A stretch of DNA of 64,000 nucleotides from contig CM041546.1 of NCBI GenBank assembly GCA_023238725.1, forward strand, positions 9,597,983-9,661,982, given 5' to 3'. This document shows positions 12,101 through 23,884 of the stretch, in pieces (the first letter of the stretch is position 1; each line of letters begins with the position of its first letter). This DNA comes from Scortum barcoo (Eukaryota > Chordata > Actinopteri > Centrarchiformes > Terapontidae). A program made the position numbers and the translations under genes. Under the pieces are notes generated by a model. It was not told the origin of the DNA. It did no database searches and was given only the letters and a program-made list of their open reading frames with translations.

Positions 12101-13630
12101 AGACATTTCTGAGCAATTAGCTCAGGGACTCTTTTTCCTTATTTGTTGCTCATTTTAATTTGGCAATTTACTTTTCTCTAATAAATGCTACTGTAATATC
12201 TTTTAGCCTTGTGTTTTCTATGAAAACTTAATGAAAACGTATCACTACAGTGCAGATCTAGTGAAATCTACACACAACAAGTGGACAAACACAAGATAAC
12301 AACAGTTTTATCTTTAGAGAGAGTAAGTGGCTCTGCAGATTGTGCCAAGTTGTTGCACTTGTTTGCAATCAAAGAATACAAGCAATGATATGCAGGTTGC
12401 AGAAGGAATGAGGCAGACTGTGTGTGTGCCACACAGTAATGAAGGAGGGAGAACTTGCCTGTGCGGGATGGGAATGCGTTATATTTTAGCCTTAAGTATA
12501 TAATCATAGGGTTTGGTTAAATGTACCCTCACATTTAAATGTTTTCCTGTCTGGTGCTGATAAACACCTGTGCTCATACATGAGTAACGGAGCCTTGTAC
12601 CTCTTAGTACGTACGTCTCCATTCTGAAACTTTGACTCAGCAATGATATGTAGTTTTGCAACATCTAAACACTATGAGTACTGAGCTCCTTTAAATATGT
12701 TGGATCCAAACTGGTGAGATAGACAAAAAAAGTGTTTACCAAGTTACCCAACAAACTTGCGTTTTACACGTCTTTCCCTTTTGCTTATTTGAATTATGTA
12801 TATGGCTACCAAACTCATGTGTTGCTTAAAAATCATTAAAATGAAGAAAGAACGAAACACCTTCAGTGTATACTACTGGAACTTTGCTGATAACACACAG
12901 CACATCTCACATGTCTCACATATTTTCTGTGAGATCAAGGTTTAAGTAATGCAAGGGTGGACATATTAACATTTCCATGTATTGCGAAACAGGTATAGCA
13001 GCCTGTTGATAAGCGGACAGCCTATCTACAATGAGTAAGCATAACATCAAAACAGTAACACACTACCAGGAAAGTTCTTTTGGGAGTATTTCTCGCCTCT
13101 CTGGATGTTGAAAAATGGCATATTACTCTGGTCCAGAGCATCTTGTTTCTTGCCATTTTTTTGTGAAGTTAACAAATGAAACTACAAACTGTTTTGGGGC
13201 ATAAAAGGAATGGAATGATCTTTAATTTTTATTTTACCATTGCCTCTCTGCTGTGATTGAACCCCCTTTGACCATCCCTGCCCCCTTTTCCTGCTTCATG
13301 ACCGCTGTGAAGACAGGCCCAGGCAATGGATTATTTAGGCAGCCACCACCACATATTTGAACTTTGTGTCATCCAATAGTGAGGTATTTTATTTTTTTGG
13401 TGTATGTGTGACCTGTGAACAAGACCTACAATACTCTAGGGATCGACCTATGCCACTGAACCACTAATGGCATCCCATCAGCCTTTTCGATGTCGATGAA
13501 AAGTGACATTTTTACTGGAAACTGGCATTTTTACAATAAACTCACTTAGAGGGAAGGGTCACTGCAAATCAAGTCTAAAGTTGTTCTGAGTGATCACCTT
13601 TAATATATGATTCTGATGGGAATGGTCCTG
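9113..13630. other. Intergenic DNA
   Basis: About 4.5 kb without a recognised gene. It contains a GA-rich microsatellite near 10425-10495, a T run at 10893-10911 and many short meaningless frames. The open frame at 11182-11703 on the minus strand (173 codons) has no domain, a mixed low-complexity end and no splice context, and is treated as chance. Confidence 0.45.
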
Positions 13631-13634
13631 AGAC

Positions 13635-14045
13635 AAAAATCTCAACCCACCTGAACACCTATGAGAGAGTTGGAGCGATGTGTTAGATAACACTCTTCAC
13701 CACCATCATCAAAAGAACAAATGAGGGAATATCTTTTGGAAATGAGGTGTTCATCCCTCCAGTAGAGTTCATAGACTTGGAGAATCAATACCAAGGGGCT
13801 CTGAAGATGTTATGGCAGCATGTGGTGGCCCAACACCTTACTAAGACACTTTATGTTGGTCTTTGCTTTAATTTGTCATCCATCTGTAAGTGGGAGCTGG
13901 CAAAGCTTTGGTAACAATGCACCTTCCCCAACACTGGAAAGTCTTATTAAACATCCTAAAGGGTAAACGTCACTTTGTGGTTCATGTGGAGGCAGAACAC
14001 ACGCCATATCCAGGATGTGATTTAATGATAAACCAGAAATATCAT
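13635..14045 (+). mobile_element. Inverted copy of the Tc1-like remnant
   Basis: This is the reverse complement of 7405-7810, with scattered differences. It holds the decayed C-terminal transposase region (CAACCCACCTGAACACCTAT to CAACACCTTACTAAGACA) and the same roughly 160 bases of following sequence. Several stops show it is non-coding. Confidence 0.8.
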
Positions 14046-14390
14046 CATAGTTGAAATTGAAAATAAATACATAAATAAATTTAAACAATAATGGCACGAT
14101 GAGAAAGAAGAATGACCTTAAATTTAGAAAGAAATCATTCAGAATCTTTCAGAAGTCCTTGCACCAGAAACACAACACACATAACAACATAAAAGAAATA
14201 AATGCATACAGTATATGCTGACTGGCAGTATTGTGACACAGGGGAATTCCAAATGGATTCAATTAATATGTTTTTCTATCTTTTACTGTATACAGTGCAT
14301 TAAAACCAGTGCTCTGGGGAATTGTAACACATGTTTAGTGTTTGCGGTGTGCCTCTGACGATAGAAGACCTTGAGAGAAAAAAGATAAGG

Positions 14391-14401
14391 GGATTAAAAT
14401 A
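14391..14401 (+). promoter_or_regulatory. TATA-like element of the trypsin gene
   Basis: GATTAAAATAC lies about 55-65 bases before the trypsinogen ATG, which would give a start site near 14425 and a 5' UTR of about 30 bases. Short leaders of this size are usual for pancreatic trypsinogens. Assigned by position and AT content only. Confidence 0.3.
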
Positions 14402-14455
14402 CCTGAAACTAAGAGGGTGAGGGTGCATATTCTGCCAGCCAGCCAGACAGTAATC

Positions 14456-16126
14456 ATGAAGGTTTTCCTTCTTCTCACTTTCTTTGGAGGGGCAGGTATA
14501 GGACAGAACTGACTGTTAAAAGTACAATTTTGGTGCAGCGTACTCACATGTTAATATAATTAATGATATGTGCCAGTGCACTGAAAACATAACTGTCTCT
14601 GTTTTTACCACTTCTCTATTCTTACTTTTTCACATCTGCAGTTGCCCTGATGGAAGATGACAAGATTGTTGGAGGCTATGAGTGTCCAAAGAACTCTATA
14701 CCCTACCAAGTGTCTCTCTTTACTGGGTACAACTTCTGTGGTGGGACTCTTCTGTCTGATGAGTGGGTGCTCTCTGCTGCACACTGCAAAACAAAGTAAG
14801 ACAGATGGCTGCATGCAAATCAAAACTGTTAATGTCCCACCTACTCAGTAACTGGGACATTAGTCATAACTATCACTACACTTATCAGCAAACTGCTACT
14901 TGGAAAAATAACCTGCTAACATAGACAGTCTGAAAGAAAAAGTGATACAGTGTCAGCACTTTCAGTTTCCTGTTTTCCTGTGTATTACCACTGAAGTGTC
15001 AGCTGTTGACAAAATGTACGAGACAGAAATTTAGGCTCCTCCAGGTACCCCTGCTGCCTCTAAAGCCAAGTAAACAAAACATGAGCAATAAAGAAAATAG
15101 AGTTAAAAAAAAAGAATGAGACCAAGCAAAGCTGCAAGGAGGGGATATAGGGGTGAGTTGGTGTACACAGTAGTATACGGAGCATGGAGCTGCAAAATGT
15201 ACTCTTGCTTGCTAATTTTCAAAGTAAGAGCACGTTTAGTCAATAAGATTGGGAGAATATCCTAATCTTTCCTACTGAAGCTTTAAATAACCTTCAGTAA
15301 CTTTAAAAACTGTTTTCTTTAGATCAGCTGTAGAGGTTCGGCTGGGAGAGCACGACATCTGGGAACCTGACGGGACTGAGCAGCACATCATGTCCGCCAA
15401 GTTTATTCGCCACCCTGACTACAACTCCCGCACACAGGACAGTGATGTCATGCTGATAAAACTGAGCCGACCTGCCACTCTGAACAGCTACGTACGCCCC
15501 GCTGCACTTCCGTCAAAGTGTGCCATTGATGGAACCATGTGCCAGATCTCTGGATGGGGGAGTCTTTCTCCCAGCAATGAGGGCTGTGAGTTACACGCTG
15601 TCAGTTTGTTATAAGCCAGAGAAACCATCTGACTGTATGAGAATACTCCAAAAGACCAAGCTGAGCTGCTTGACATATGTTAACGGTTTTGCCAATCTCC
15701 TCTTCTTGCCATCATTTTACATAAAAGCATTGATGCATACTCTTTTTCTGTCTTTTCAGCCAGGTACCCTAATAAGTTGCAGTGCCTGGATGCTCCTCTC
15801 CTGAGTGATGACACATGTTTTAATGCATATCCTTTCCAAATCACTGAAAACATGATCTGTGCTGGCTATCTGGAGGGAGGGAAGGACTCCTGTCAGGTAA
15901 TGTTGAGATCATGTCTCTTGTAACAAATGATATAAATGATGCATCAGTGAAGATAACCTCATATTTTCATCTTCAGGGGGACTCTGGGGGTCCTATGATG
16001 TGTGACGGAGTTCTCCAGGGAGTTGTGTCTTGGGGGCATGGCTGTGCTCTGAGAAATAAGCCTGGGGTATACACAAAAGTTTGCAATTACACCTCCTGGA
16101 TCAAGAGCACCATGGCGTCTGGCTGA
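14456..16126 (+). CDS. Trypsinogen (secreted trypsin-family serine protease), five exons
   Basis: A digestive serine protease precursor cutting after Lys/Arg. Exons: 14456-14495, 14642-14795, 15323-15585, 15760-15896 and 15977-16126. All introns are GT-AG, phases agree, and the total is 744 bases (247 residues plus stop), the usual trypsinogen size and exon number. A signal peptide (MKVFLLLTFFGGA, 1-13) and short propeptide end in MEDDK, and the mature enzyme starts at 22 with IVGGYEC. The catalytic triad is His61 (SAAHC), Asp106 (DSDVMLIKL) and Ser201 (GDSGGP). Asp195 in KDSCQ corresponds to Asp189 of the S1 pocket and gives trypsin specificity. An acidic loop GEHDIWEPDGTE (73-84) sits at the calcium site. 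Twelve cysteines fit the six standard disulfides. The activation peptide has two Asp before Lys rather than four. It looks complete and active; I cannot name the exact trypsin paralogue. Confidence 0.95.
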
Positions 16127-16137
16127 GTTGCAAAGCT

Positions 16138-16143
16138 ATTAAA
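16138..16143 (+). terminator. Polyadenylation signal ATTAAA of the trypsin gene
   Basis: ATTAAA lies 12 bases after the stop codon. A very short 3' UTR with this variant hexamer is common in pancreatic protease transcripts. Confidence 0.65.
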
Positions 16144-17095
16144 GTCAACTATATGATGTGCTGTGTGTACTCTGAGGTTTATACGAGTCTATTGGTGTCT
16201 TATTGGAAATAGAATGACAGCACTAATCTAATCTAGAATCTAACATCCTGTGTGAAGACAGAGCCATCTGCCTTTCCCCTTATGCAATAGTGACTGCATC
16301 CAGAGGATGTTGAGCCCTCACCTAAACCAAACTACACTGCAGTGAATTGAGAGACAGGTGTTTTGCTTCTCTGGTGTGAAAAAACAAGCGTGTCAGTAGC
16401 ATGTGTGTTTTAAAAGCCACAAATAATTCATAGCTTTGGAAAGCATGGTTGTAAATTAAAATGGCAAGTGTCTAAGAATGGAATATCGAGCCGCCTCCCA
16501 TGCTGTCACAGTAATTGGCTGTGCAAACTCTGACTCAGAGAGACTCAACAGAGAATGGGCAGACATGCTTCTTGCTCAAAGATGCCTCAGTCAAACACAG
16601 AACAGTTGAGAAACAAACCTGAAATTTACAGTCAGCCAGCAGTAAATCACTGGGGGCAAAAAAAAATGCTGCTACACTGCTCTCTGTGGGTTGAAACTAT
16701 AAAACATGTTGCACACTCTGGCCACACTCCATAATCGCTGATTATGGAGCACTGCTACAAATGTGGTACTTACACCGTTGACTACCCAGTAAGATTTTTA
16801 GCTGTAGCTCATCAAACGTATATGAGACTACCGATGGAGTTTCATGGTGTATCGGTTGGTAATGTTAGCACAGTTTGCCTTGATGTAGGTGGACGTTCTC
16901 ACGCAGAGCTTTGAGCCCCAAAAGGAGAAACTAATTCCCTTCCGGTGAGGCCGCTCTGTAACTGCTTTGTGGATGGGCACAAACTGGCAATCAAACAGCA
17001 TCACGTGCGCACATGAGAATACTCAATCGCAAAATCCCCAAATGATTTAAGTGGATTTGGTTTCTTGGGTGTGGCACAGAGCAGGGGAGTGAGTC
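16144..17095. other. Intergenic DNA
   Basis: No gene was recognised. It includes a small perfect inverted repeat at 16728-16750 (ten-base arms CTCCATAATC, three-base loop). Confidence 0.4.
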
Positions 17096-18250
17096 ACCCG
17101 GCATTTGACCACCAAATAAAGGCCTAACGAGGTTTCTAAGGACTCATAGCCAATGTACAATAAATAGCTCTCAGTGCTATGAAGCATGCTGTATGCACTT
17201 TTTTGAAAACACTGGACAGGATGTTGACTCTGGCAGCACAGATGTCCATGTTTCCAATGCTACAGAATTCCACAAACCATGTTTACCAGCTACTTAGAAG
17301 TTACAGCACCTTGGTAAAAGAGTCCCTCTCCTTCTGCAGTGTCTTTCACAGCACAAGTTCTTGATGTGGCCACCAACAAATGCAGCGCAATCCCTCAGTG
17401 ACTGCAATGATCAGCCAGGGACATGTCAGAAAAACCAGCAATTTAGCCATGAGCTTTTCATAAAAATGCAGCTATAAAAAGGAAACTGGAGCAACTGAAG
17501 CTGACAGCAATATTATAATAATAATATAACCTCACACGGACATATATATATAAATATTTAATTGAAAAAGTTACATATTATTGGAGATGAATTACTGCAG
17601 TAAACATTAACAGACATACATAGTCCAGGATTCTGATTATCCAGTATGTAAAATATGAGGATGCATTAATGTAGTGCATTAATGAAAACACACTGATCTC
17701 ATGGAGAAACCCCAATAAAATATCCAGTAAGCCGTCCCTAAAACACACTGACCGGTACAGCATCTGTACATGACATCAGCTGCATGGTGGCTTTCTATTT
17801 GGGTCTGACATGAAGCATGTTGACAGCTCGGGCCAGCTCCTGTGGCTAAGGGTGTGGACCCTCATGAGCGGTCAACAGATCTCCTCGTAAAGAAACTCTC
17901 CAGGGATGTAATCATGGTTAAGTTAGGACAGTGGCAGCCACTCAGTGAACCAGACGGGGCAGCTTTAGTCCTCTGAAGTCGGAGATTAGTAGTATAGAAT
18001 AGGGACAAGACTTCCTTTTGCTCTGTGACACCAGCTTTAAATCCTCTACTATTACAATTCACAACTAAAACGACCTACTTCCCCCCTACTACTTTATTTT
18101 TCCACTTTGTGACTACTAGTTTTTTTACTTTTGCAGTTTCAAATAGGAGTCAACAGGGGGCAACATCCAGCTTGTTTACAAACTCAAATGCAGCTTGTAT
18201 AGTTATTTGGCTTTTCTCTCTAAAGGTGTGATGTGATTGAATGCATATGT
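17095..18250 (+). repeat. Left flank block A, copy 1, of a decayed tandem duplication
   Basis: Matches 21735-23170 in the same orientation. The stretch from AGGATGTTGACTCTGGCAGC (about 17219) to the ATTATAATAATAAT near 17525 differs from its partner at only about a dozen places by eye over roughly 310 bases. Further matches run from TTAATGAAAACACACTGATC to GTGATGTGATTGAATGC near 18243. No coding capacity was seen. It marks the left edge of the duplicated has1 unit. Confidence 0.85.
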
Positions 18251-20114
18251 GTTTTTTTACGTAGAATATTATTAAGTCATGAGTCTCTTTGTGTATTTTA
18301 AACAGGGTGTAGCACTTAACTAGGAAATGAATCATCAGTCAACAATGTCAATTCTGTATCCTTCCATTCATCTGCTTTTTTTCACCTTTAGGGACGGACC
18401 CTCCCATTAAGCACTGGGCAAAGGCGGATAAATAATTTTTAGATTCGAGCTCATTTCATTTGCATGCAGCATATCACTTGAACTTACTTTTACAAAGTTC
18501 AGTGTGAACAAGAGGCACAGCTAATGTCAAAACGGCCCATCACCTGAAATTTTAAGTACTGTAAATATAAATGTAAAAATAAAGGAAAGGTAACTGAGCA
18601 GTGTTTGCAGTAGAGCATTGCAAATGCACTGCTGCTTCCTCCTGCTTGTTGAGGAGAACCATCCCACTTGTTCATATACGATGAAATGGTGAGTGAGAAA
18701 TGAATCACCTATAATGACGCATTTTAGAAATTCTTTTCCAAAACTTCCATCATACAGGTGCTCTGGAGGCAAAAAAATAACCCCTGAGTTTGAAATATAT
18801 CTGCCGTGCTTATATCTGTATATAAGCACAGTGAAAGCATGTTGATCTTCAGCCCAACCAAACATACGCATACATTGTATATTACATGTTCACTCCCACC
18901 TTTAGCAATGTAAACACTGTCCTGCCTCTTCTGTACTCACTTCCTCATGTTCTTAAAAGTGTTTACTTCTTCATCAATCATTGAATATTATTCAACAGTT
19001 TTTCTATTGTTTGTTGCTTTTATGAGTAAGTAATCATGCACAGTTTACTTACCAACATCAAAATATTCTTATCTGACAGTATTATGTTTGGGGCTGTAGC
19101 ATTTAACTCAGAAGCTATTCAGGACAGCAGGATAATCCAGCTGTTAAAATTGTAGTCAGTGGAGGAAGTACCAGTAGTGGCAGTAACACAATAAAAAAAA
19201 AAAAAAAACACTATTAGAAGTAAAAGTCCTGCATTCAAGATTTGACTTGAGTGAATACTTTATATCATTACACATAGATTATTGGATCATGATTGTTGAT
19301 GCACTGATATGGACAGAGCATTTTAATGTTTCGAATGGTTGAGCTAATTTTCATCGACAACAATTCTTCATATTCTATAGGATCATTTGTTGTAGTTTCT
19401 TGTTTTGTATGAAGACCTTTAATCTGGAAAGTAACAACTACCCACTGATAAAATCCTGCACAAACACAGGAAGTATAGAATTAAATGGATACCAAGTTTG
19501 TATTCATGAGCTCCTTAGAATACAAAGTGATAACAATGTAATTTTTTTTTTAATTAGGGGACACTTACAATACAGTAGATAGACAAGGCAAATTATCAGT
19601 ATTTTGTTAGTATCACATAAACAATATTTTTCCATGCATTTTTCAACTCTTATCTCTCATCATATTCATTCATACTTTTGGGTATAAACTCCATTCAGAT
19701 CTTAAAACTTTCCTCATCTTTTATACATTGTCAGTATTATTCACTTTTGAATCCTATCCATATTAATTAGACCCCTTGACACTTGACCAACTATTCATAC
19801 TCCTTTAGCTGCTTATTTTGAATTATTTATTTATTTATTTATTATTTGAATTCAAAAGCAGCAATCAATTTTAGCATTAGCTTTTCAATAAACCTTAAAA
19901 TATTCTACACATTTCATATATTATTGGTATTTAAACTTTCAAAGCCAGCAATACACTTAAGCATCAGTCTTTCAACATCAAGCTTACACACTGCAGTTTC
20001 TTCAGAACTGTCTTTCTCTAGTTTAATTCTGAATAGCAACACTTGTCCTTTTTGTATGTGGTAATATATCACATATTTAGATACTAGTAAAAAACAAAAA
20101 GATAGTAAGTAAGT

Positions 20115-20175
<61 letters not shown>

Positions 20176-21015
20176 ATACTTTATTGATCTCCAAGAGAAA
20201 TTCACATAAAAAAAGAAACAAACAACAAAAAACAAAGAAAAGACAGTCTTTTTTAAAAATACCTAGTTAAAGCAGAAGAAGGTAATTTGTATAAAAATAA
20301 ATGGTAGTCATATTTGACACCAAATGTCACTATGTCCTGACAGCAGTAGATGAGACAGATAATCTGTGAAAAAAATCAGGCTCCTCTGGCTCCACCTGCT
20401 GCCTTGAAGGCCATTTGACAAGAATGCACAGTTCCATGAATTAAAACACCAAATCAGTATCTGAGTGTCAGTACCTGCTCCTCCACAGGTTCTGCTCCAC
20501 CACACATGTGCCAACTTGGTGCAGACGTAATGGCAGATAAACAACAACCAAACAATCTACCGATGAGAATAGCTTACATGAAAAATATGTAAACAAAAGA
20601 AGAGCATTTAGATCAAGAGATGCTGTTGGAAGGGGCTTAGAAGGCAAGCTGGATTGCACTGTAGAAAGAGGAGAAAGGACCTGAAGTTGGACTTGCCACA
20701 AATCTTCAGGCTTAGTCTATTCTCTTCTCAATCTTACTGAATGTCACTTTAAAACCATTTTAAACATTTAACTGAGCTAAAACATCATTAAATTTGTATC
20801 AGTGTATCTCTGTTTTTCAAGTAATGCTGATTGCACCACTCTTGCCTTGTCTCAACTACATCTAATGACAAGATCTATACTGCTAAGCAGGTGAATGAGG
20901 AAATCTGGTTGAAAAGTCTGAAGGCATTTGGTGGAAGGCTTGGGGACGGCAGGTCTGTGGGGTACGAAGAAAGTATGTGGCACAGATGTGCTTCTCGGGT
21001 TTCTCGTTGTTTGAT
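18250..21015. other. Interior of the first duplication unit; expected position of a lost has1 copy
   Basis: By the order of the flanking blocks a has1 copy should lie here. I looked for the conserved HAS blocks (DGN, CDSDT, GDDRHLTNR, QQTRW) and for the promoter and found none. What is present: a hAT-type MITE-like repeat near 19150-19260 (AAGTAAAAGTCCTGCATTCA), AT-rich DNA, and a GATA microsatellite with retroposon tail at 20100-20220. Confidence 0.55.
20100..20220 (-). repeat. GATA microsatellite with retroposon-type tail
   Basis: About 14 GATA units (20118-20175) are followed by ATACTTTATTGATCTCCAAG and AGAAATTC. The unit ACTTTATTGATC...GAAATTC next to a GATA array is the common 3' end of a teleost retroposon, here reading on the minus strand. 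Confidence 0.7.
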
Positions 21016-21735
21016 GGCCTTCCATCAAATATTTATTCATGATGATGAAAGATTGCAAAAGTGCTATTTAACATTTTTTGTATTTAAGGGTGTGGGTTAA
21101 AGGGTCTTGGGCTAGGTAAATGTTGATTCCTATAACAAGAGCACTTACAGAGGCTTGCTTGTGTCAGTTAAATGACCATTGCTTCACCACTGTTGTTGTT
21201 ATTGCACCAGATCCTTGATGGTACTTTCTGCAGCATTGCAGACCTTTGTTAAAATGAAGAAAATGGCAGTTATAGTTTTGCACAGAGGGAAAAATGTACA
21301 AGTAGATTTTATTCTATGAGAAAACTGGACAATGACAAAGATTTTGTGGCTGAGGACTGAAAATATAATATGTATAATGTACAGTATGATACAAATGGTC
21401 ACTAACTGAAACCTGAAACAATGGACACTGACGTATCTTTAAATGCTGTATTTTTTGTAGTTGCTGTGTAAAATGTAGTTTGTTTGATTTGACATTACAG
21501 AGGAAAATGGACAAAAACATAAAAACATGTAAGTTTTGATACATACTTTCTTTGCAATACACTTCATGTAATGGCTGGAAATTGTCTGAAAATATGAAAA
21601 AAATTATGGTTCTGGGAACTATTGACAAAAGTGTACTGTTGTGTTTTCTTTGGATCAAACTCAATTTATTCACAGAGAACAACAGAAAATTGTACTTGGT
21701 AAATCACTGCTATCACCAAGGGAGACACACGCGTT
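21015..21735 (+). pseudogene. Right flank block B, copy 1: has1 3' UTR-like relic without a coding region
   Basis: Aligns in the same orientation with 27225-27905, the 3' UTR and downstream sequence of has1. Shared anchors include CCTTCCATCA, AAAGTGCTATTTAA, TTCACCACTGTTGTT, AAAATGGCAGTTATAGT, TATGAGAAAACTGGACAATG and TAATGGCTGGAAATTGTCTG. The segment with the has1 AATAAA signal is missing here. No HAS coding exons precede it, so it looks like the leftover tail of a lost tandem has1 duplicate. It directly abuts block A copy 2 at about 21735, the duplication junction. Confidence 0.7.
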
Positions 21736-23170
21736 TGCTTGACCACTGAAAAGGCGAGACGAGGTTTCTAAGAACTCATACCCTCTGGACAATAAATAGC
21801 TCTCAGTACTATGAAATATGTCGTACATTGCACTTTTTTGAAAACATGACATTGGGCAGGATGTTGATTCTGGCAGCACAGATCCATGTTTTCAATGCTA
21901 CAGAATTCCACAAACCATGTTTACCAGCTACTTAGAAGTTACAGCAGCTTGGTAAAAGAGTCCCTCTCCTTCTGCAGTGTCTTTCACAGCACAAGTTCTT
22001 GATGTGGCCACCGACAAATGCAGCTCGATCCCTCAGTGACTGCAATGATCAGCCAGGGACATGTCAGAAGAAACTAGCAATTTAGCCATGAGCTTTTCAT
22101 AAACATGCAGCTATAAAAAGGAAACTGGAGCAACTGAAGCTGACAGCAATATTATAATAATAATGGTATGTGAAAGGATTTGATAAAATACCTCACACAG
22201 ACATGGGTTACTGGATTAATCATTAACAGACATATATAGTCGAGGACCTCTCCTTGAACCGCCACCTTACCGTGGTGGAGGGGTTTGTGTGCCCGAATGA
22301 TCCTAGGAAGCTATGTTGTTGGGGGCATTACGCCCCTGGTAGGGTCTCCCATGGCAAACAGGTCCTAGGTGACGAGCCAGACTAAGAGCGGTTCACAAAG
22401 CTCATCATGGATAACAGACCAACAAGGACTGTTACGTCCCACCCGGATTAGCGTTACCGGGGCCCCAACCTGGAGCCAGGCCTGGGGTTGGGGCTTGCAG
22501 GTGAGCGCCTGGTGGCCGGGTCCCGTGAAATGGCGACAGGGGCCCGCCTTCCAGTAGGCTCACCACCTGCAGGAAGGTCCATGAGGGGCCGGTGCAATAT
22601 GGTTTGGGTGGCAGTCGTGGCCGGGGGCCTTAACGACCCAATCCGCTGGACCAAAACTCTGGCAATAGGGACATGGAATGTCACCTCGCTAGGGGGGGAG
22701 GTTGACCTCAACTGGGTACAGTTAATGAAAACACACTGATCTCATGGAGAAACCCCAATAAAATATCCAGTAAGTCATCCCTGAAACACACTGACCGGTA
22801 CAGCATCTGGTGGCTTTCTATTTGGGTCTGAGGCCTGTGGCTAAGAGTGCGGACCCTCATAAGCAGAGAAAAACTCTCCAGAGATGTAATCAGATGGGTC
22901 AGCTTTAGTCCTCTGGAGTCAGAGATCAGTATTAAAAAAACAGAGAAACATTCCTTTTTATTCTTCCACACCAGCTTTGACTCCTCTACTATTACACTTC
23001 ACAACTAGACTAATTTTTTTCCCTTCTTCCCACTACTATAATTTCCTGCCTGCTACTTACTTTGCAGTGTCAAATAGGAGTCAGCAGAGGGCAACATCCA
23101 GCTTGTGTAGTACAACTTGATTGTGGAGTCATTTCTCTTTTTTTCTCCCAGGTGATGTGATTGAATGCCT
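21735..23170 (+). repeat. Left flank block A, copy 2
   Basis: Second copy of 17095-18250, now directly upstream of has1. It is interrupted by a LINE 5' fragment (22244-22720), with about 50 bases of the block missing at the insertion. The near-identical core is at about 21858-22165. Confidence 0.85.
22244..22720 (+). mobile_element. 5' end fragment of a non-LTR retrotransposon (LINE)
   Basis: The segment opens CTTGAACCGCCACCTTACCG and continues with GGTAGGGTCTCCCATGGCAA and GGTCCTAGGTGACGAGCCAG, a GC-rich leader of a teleost LINE. Near the end it encodes AIGTWNVTSL, the start of an APE-type endonuclease domain, then stops matching. Only the 5' part is present, the opposite of the usual 5' truncation. 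The clade cannot be named with confidence. Confidence 0.7.
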
Positions 23171-23680
23171 TGACAATTTTTTTTTCTTTTTTCTTTAAGC
23201 AAAATAGAATAATTTTACACTTCAGTGCTCACTGTATTGAAGAACTGACTGCAATTGTACGATGTTTGTGCACAGGTACATCCCTAAGCAACAGGTGGTT
23301 GGGTTTATTATAAGTATGATAGAATAAAATAAAATAAAAAGCTGCTATTTAAATAGGTTTCGGTTAATGTCAGGTTTAGGTTGTAAGAGGCGAGTTGTGA
23401 TCGAGTAAAGGACAAACCTCAGAAGAGGCAGAAGAACACCTCCTTAAGCTTCCAGACATAAATGAGAAATTAGTTTTAGAAGTTAAAACAATGAGAAAAT
23501 ACACAACACTACCGAGAAAAAAAACCCCCGAAGCACTCTGTTGGGCTCTGCTGTTTGTTAAAAAGTTAGGAAACCTTTTTTTTTCTTTGAGGAACAGTCT
23601 CGTAGGAGGTCACAGACTTACGATCTCTACGGTAAATGAAGAAGAAACACCATCCAGCGGGACACCGCCTTGCTCCTGAC
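23170..23680. other. Region upstream of the has1 promoter
   Basis: AT-rich DNA unique to the right-hand unit; no gene. The GC content rises after about 23640, toward the has1 promoter. Confidence 0.4.
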
Positions 23681-23685
23681 GCACG

Positions 23686-23696
23686 GCTGAGTCAGC
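23686..23696 (+). promoter_or_regulatory. AP-1/MAF-type palindrome upstream of has1
   Basis: GCTGAGTCAGC is a perfect 11-base palindrome that contains the AP-1 core TGAGTCA (23688-23694) and the flanks of a MAF recognition element. It lies about 100 bases upstream of the has1 TATA box, in the GC-richer proximal promoter. Confidence 0.5.
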
Positions 23697-23791
23697 GGGG
23701 GCGCGCGTAAGTGACCCCAAGATTCCCAAGATAGGAAGAGCGCGCACATGGATCCAGCTCCATCCCCTCTCCAACCTGGCTGGTAGGAGCC

Positions 23792-23797
23792 TATAAA
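23792..23797 (+). promoter_or_regulatory. TATA box of has1
   Basis: TATAAA in the context GAGCCTATAAAGTCTG, about 90 bases before the splice donor of the putative leader exon. It predicts a start site near 23822. Confidence 0.6.
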
Positions 23798-23821
23798 GTC
23801 TGCAAACTTCACCTCAAGAGA

Positions 23822-23884
23822 CCAGACAAGGGAAACACCGAGTGGATGTCTCGCAAATCGAAAACCAGGGGCGCTTGACACCAG
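23822..23884 (+). other. has1: Putative non-coding first exon of has1
   Basis: The segment from the predicted start site to GACACCAG, followed by the donor GTAGGG at 23885, would be a leader exon spliced to an acceptor at 24822-24823, eight bases before the coding ATG. It holds a complete ten-codon upstream ORF (23846-23878). The left end is inferred from TATA spacing. That acceptor has a poor pyrimidine tract, so the junction is less certain than the donor. Confidence 0.5.
23846..23878 (+). CDS. Upstream ORF in the has1 leader (10 residues)
   Basis: ATG 23846 opens a frame MSRKSKTRGA ending with TGA at 23876-23878, entirely inside the putative leader exon and before its donor. The -3 base is T and +4 is T, so the start context is weak. 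If transcribed as proposed it could dampen has1 translation. Nothing shows that its peptide matters. Confidence 0.35.
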   Translation: MSRKSKTRGA

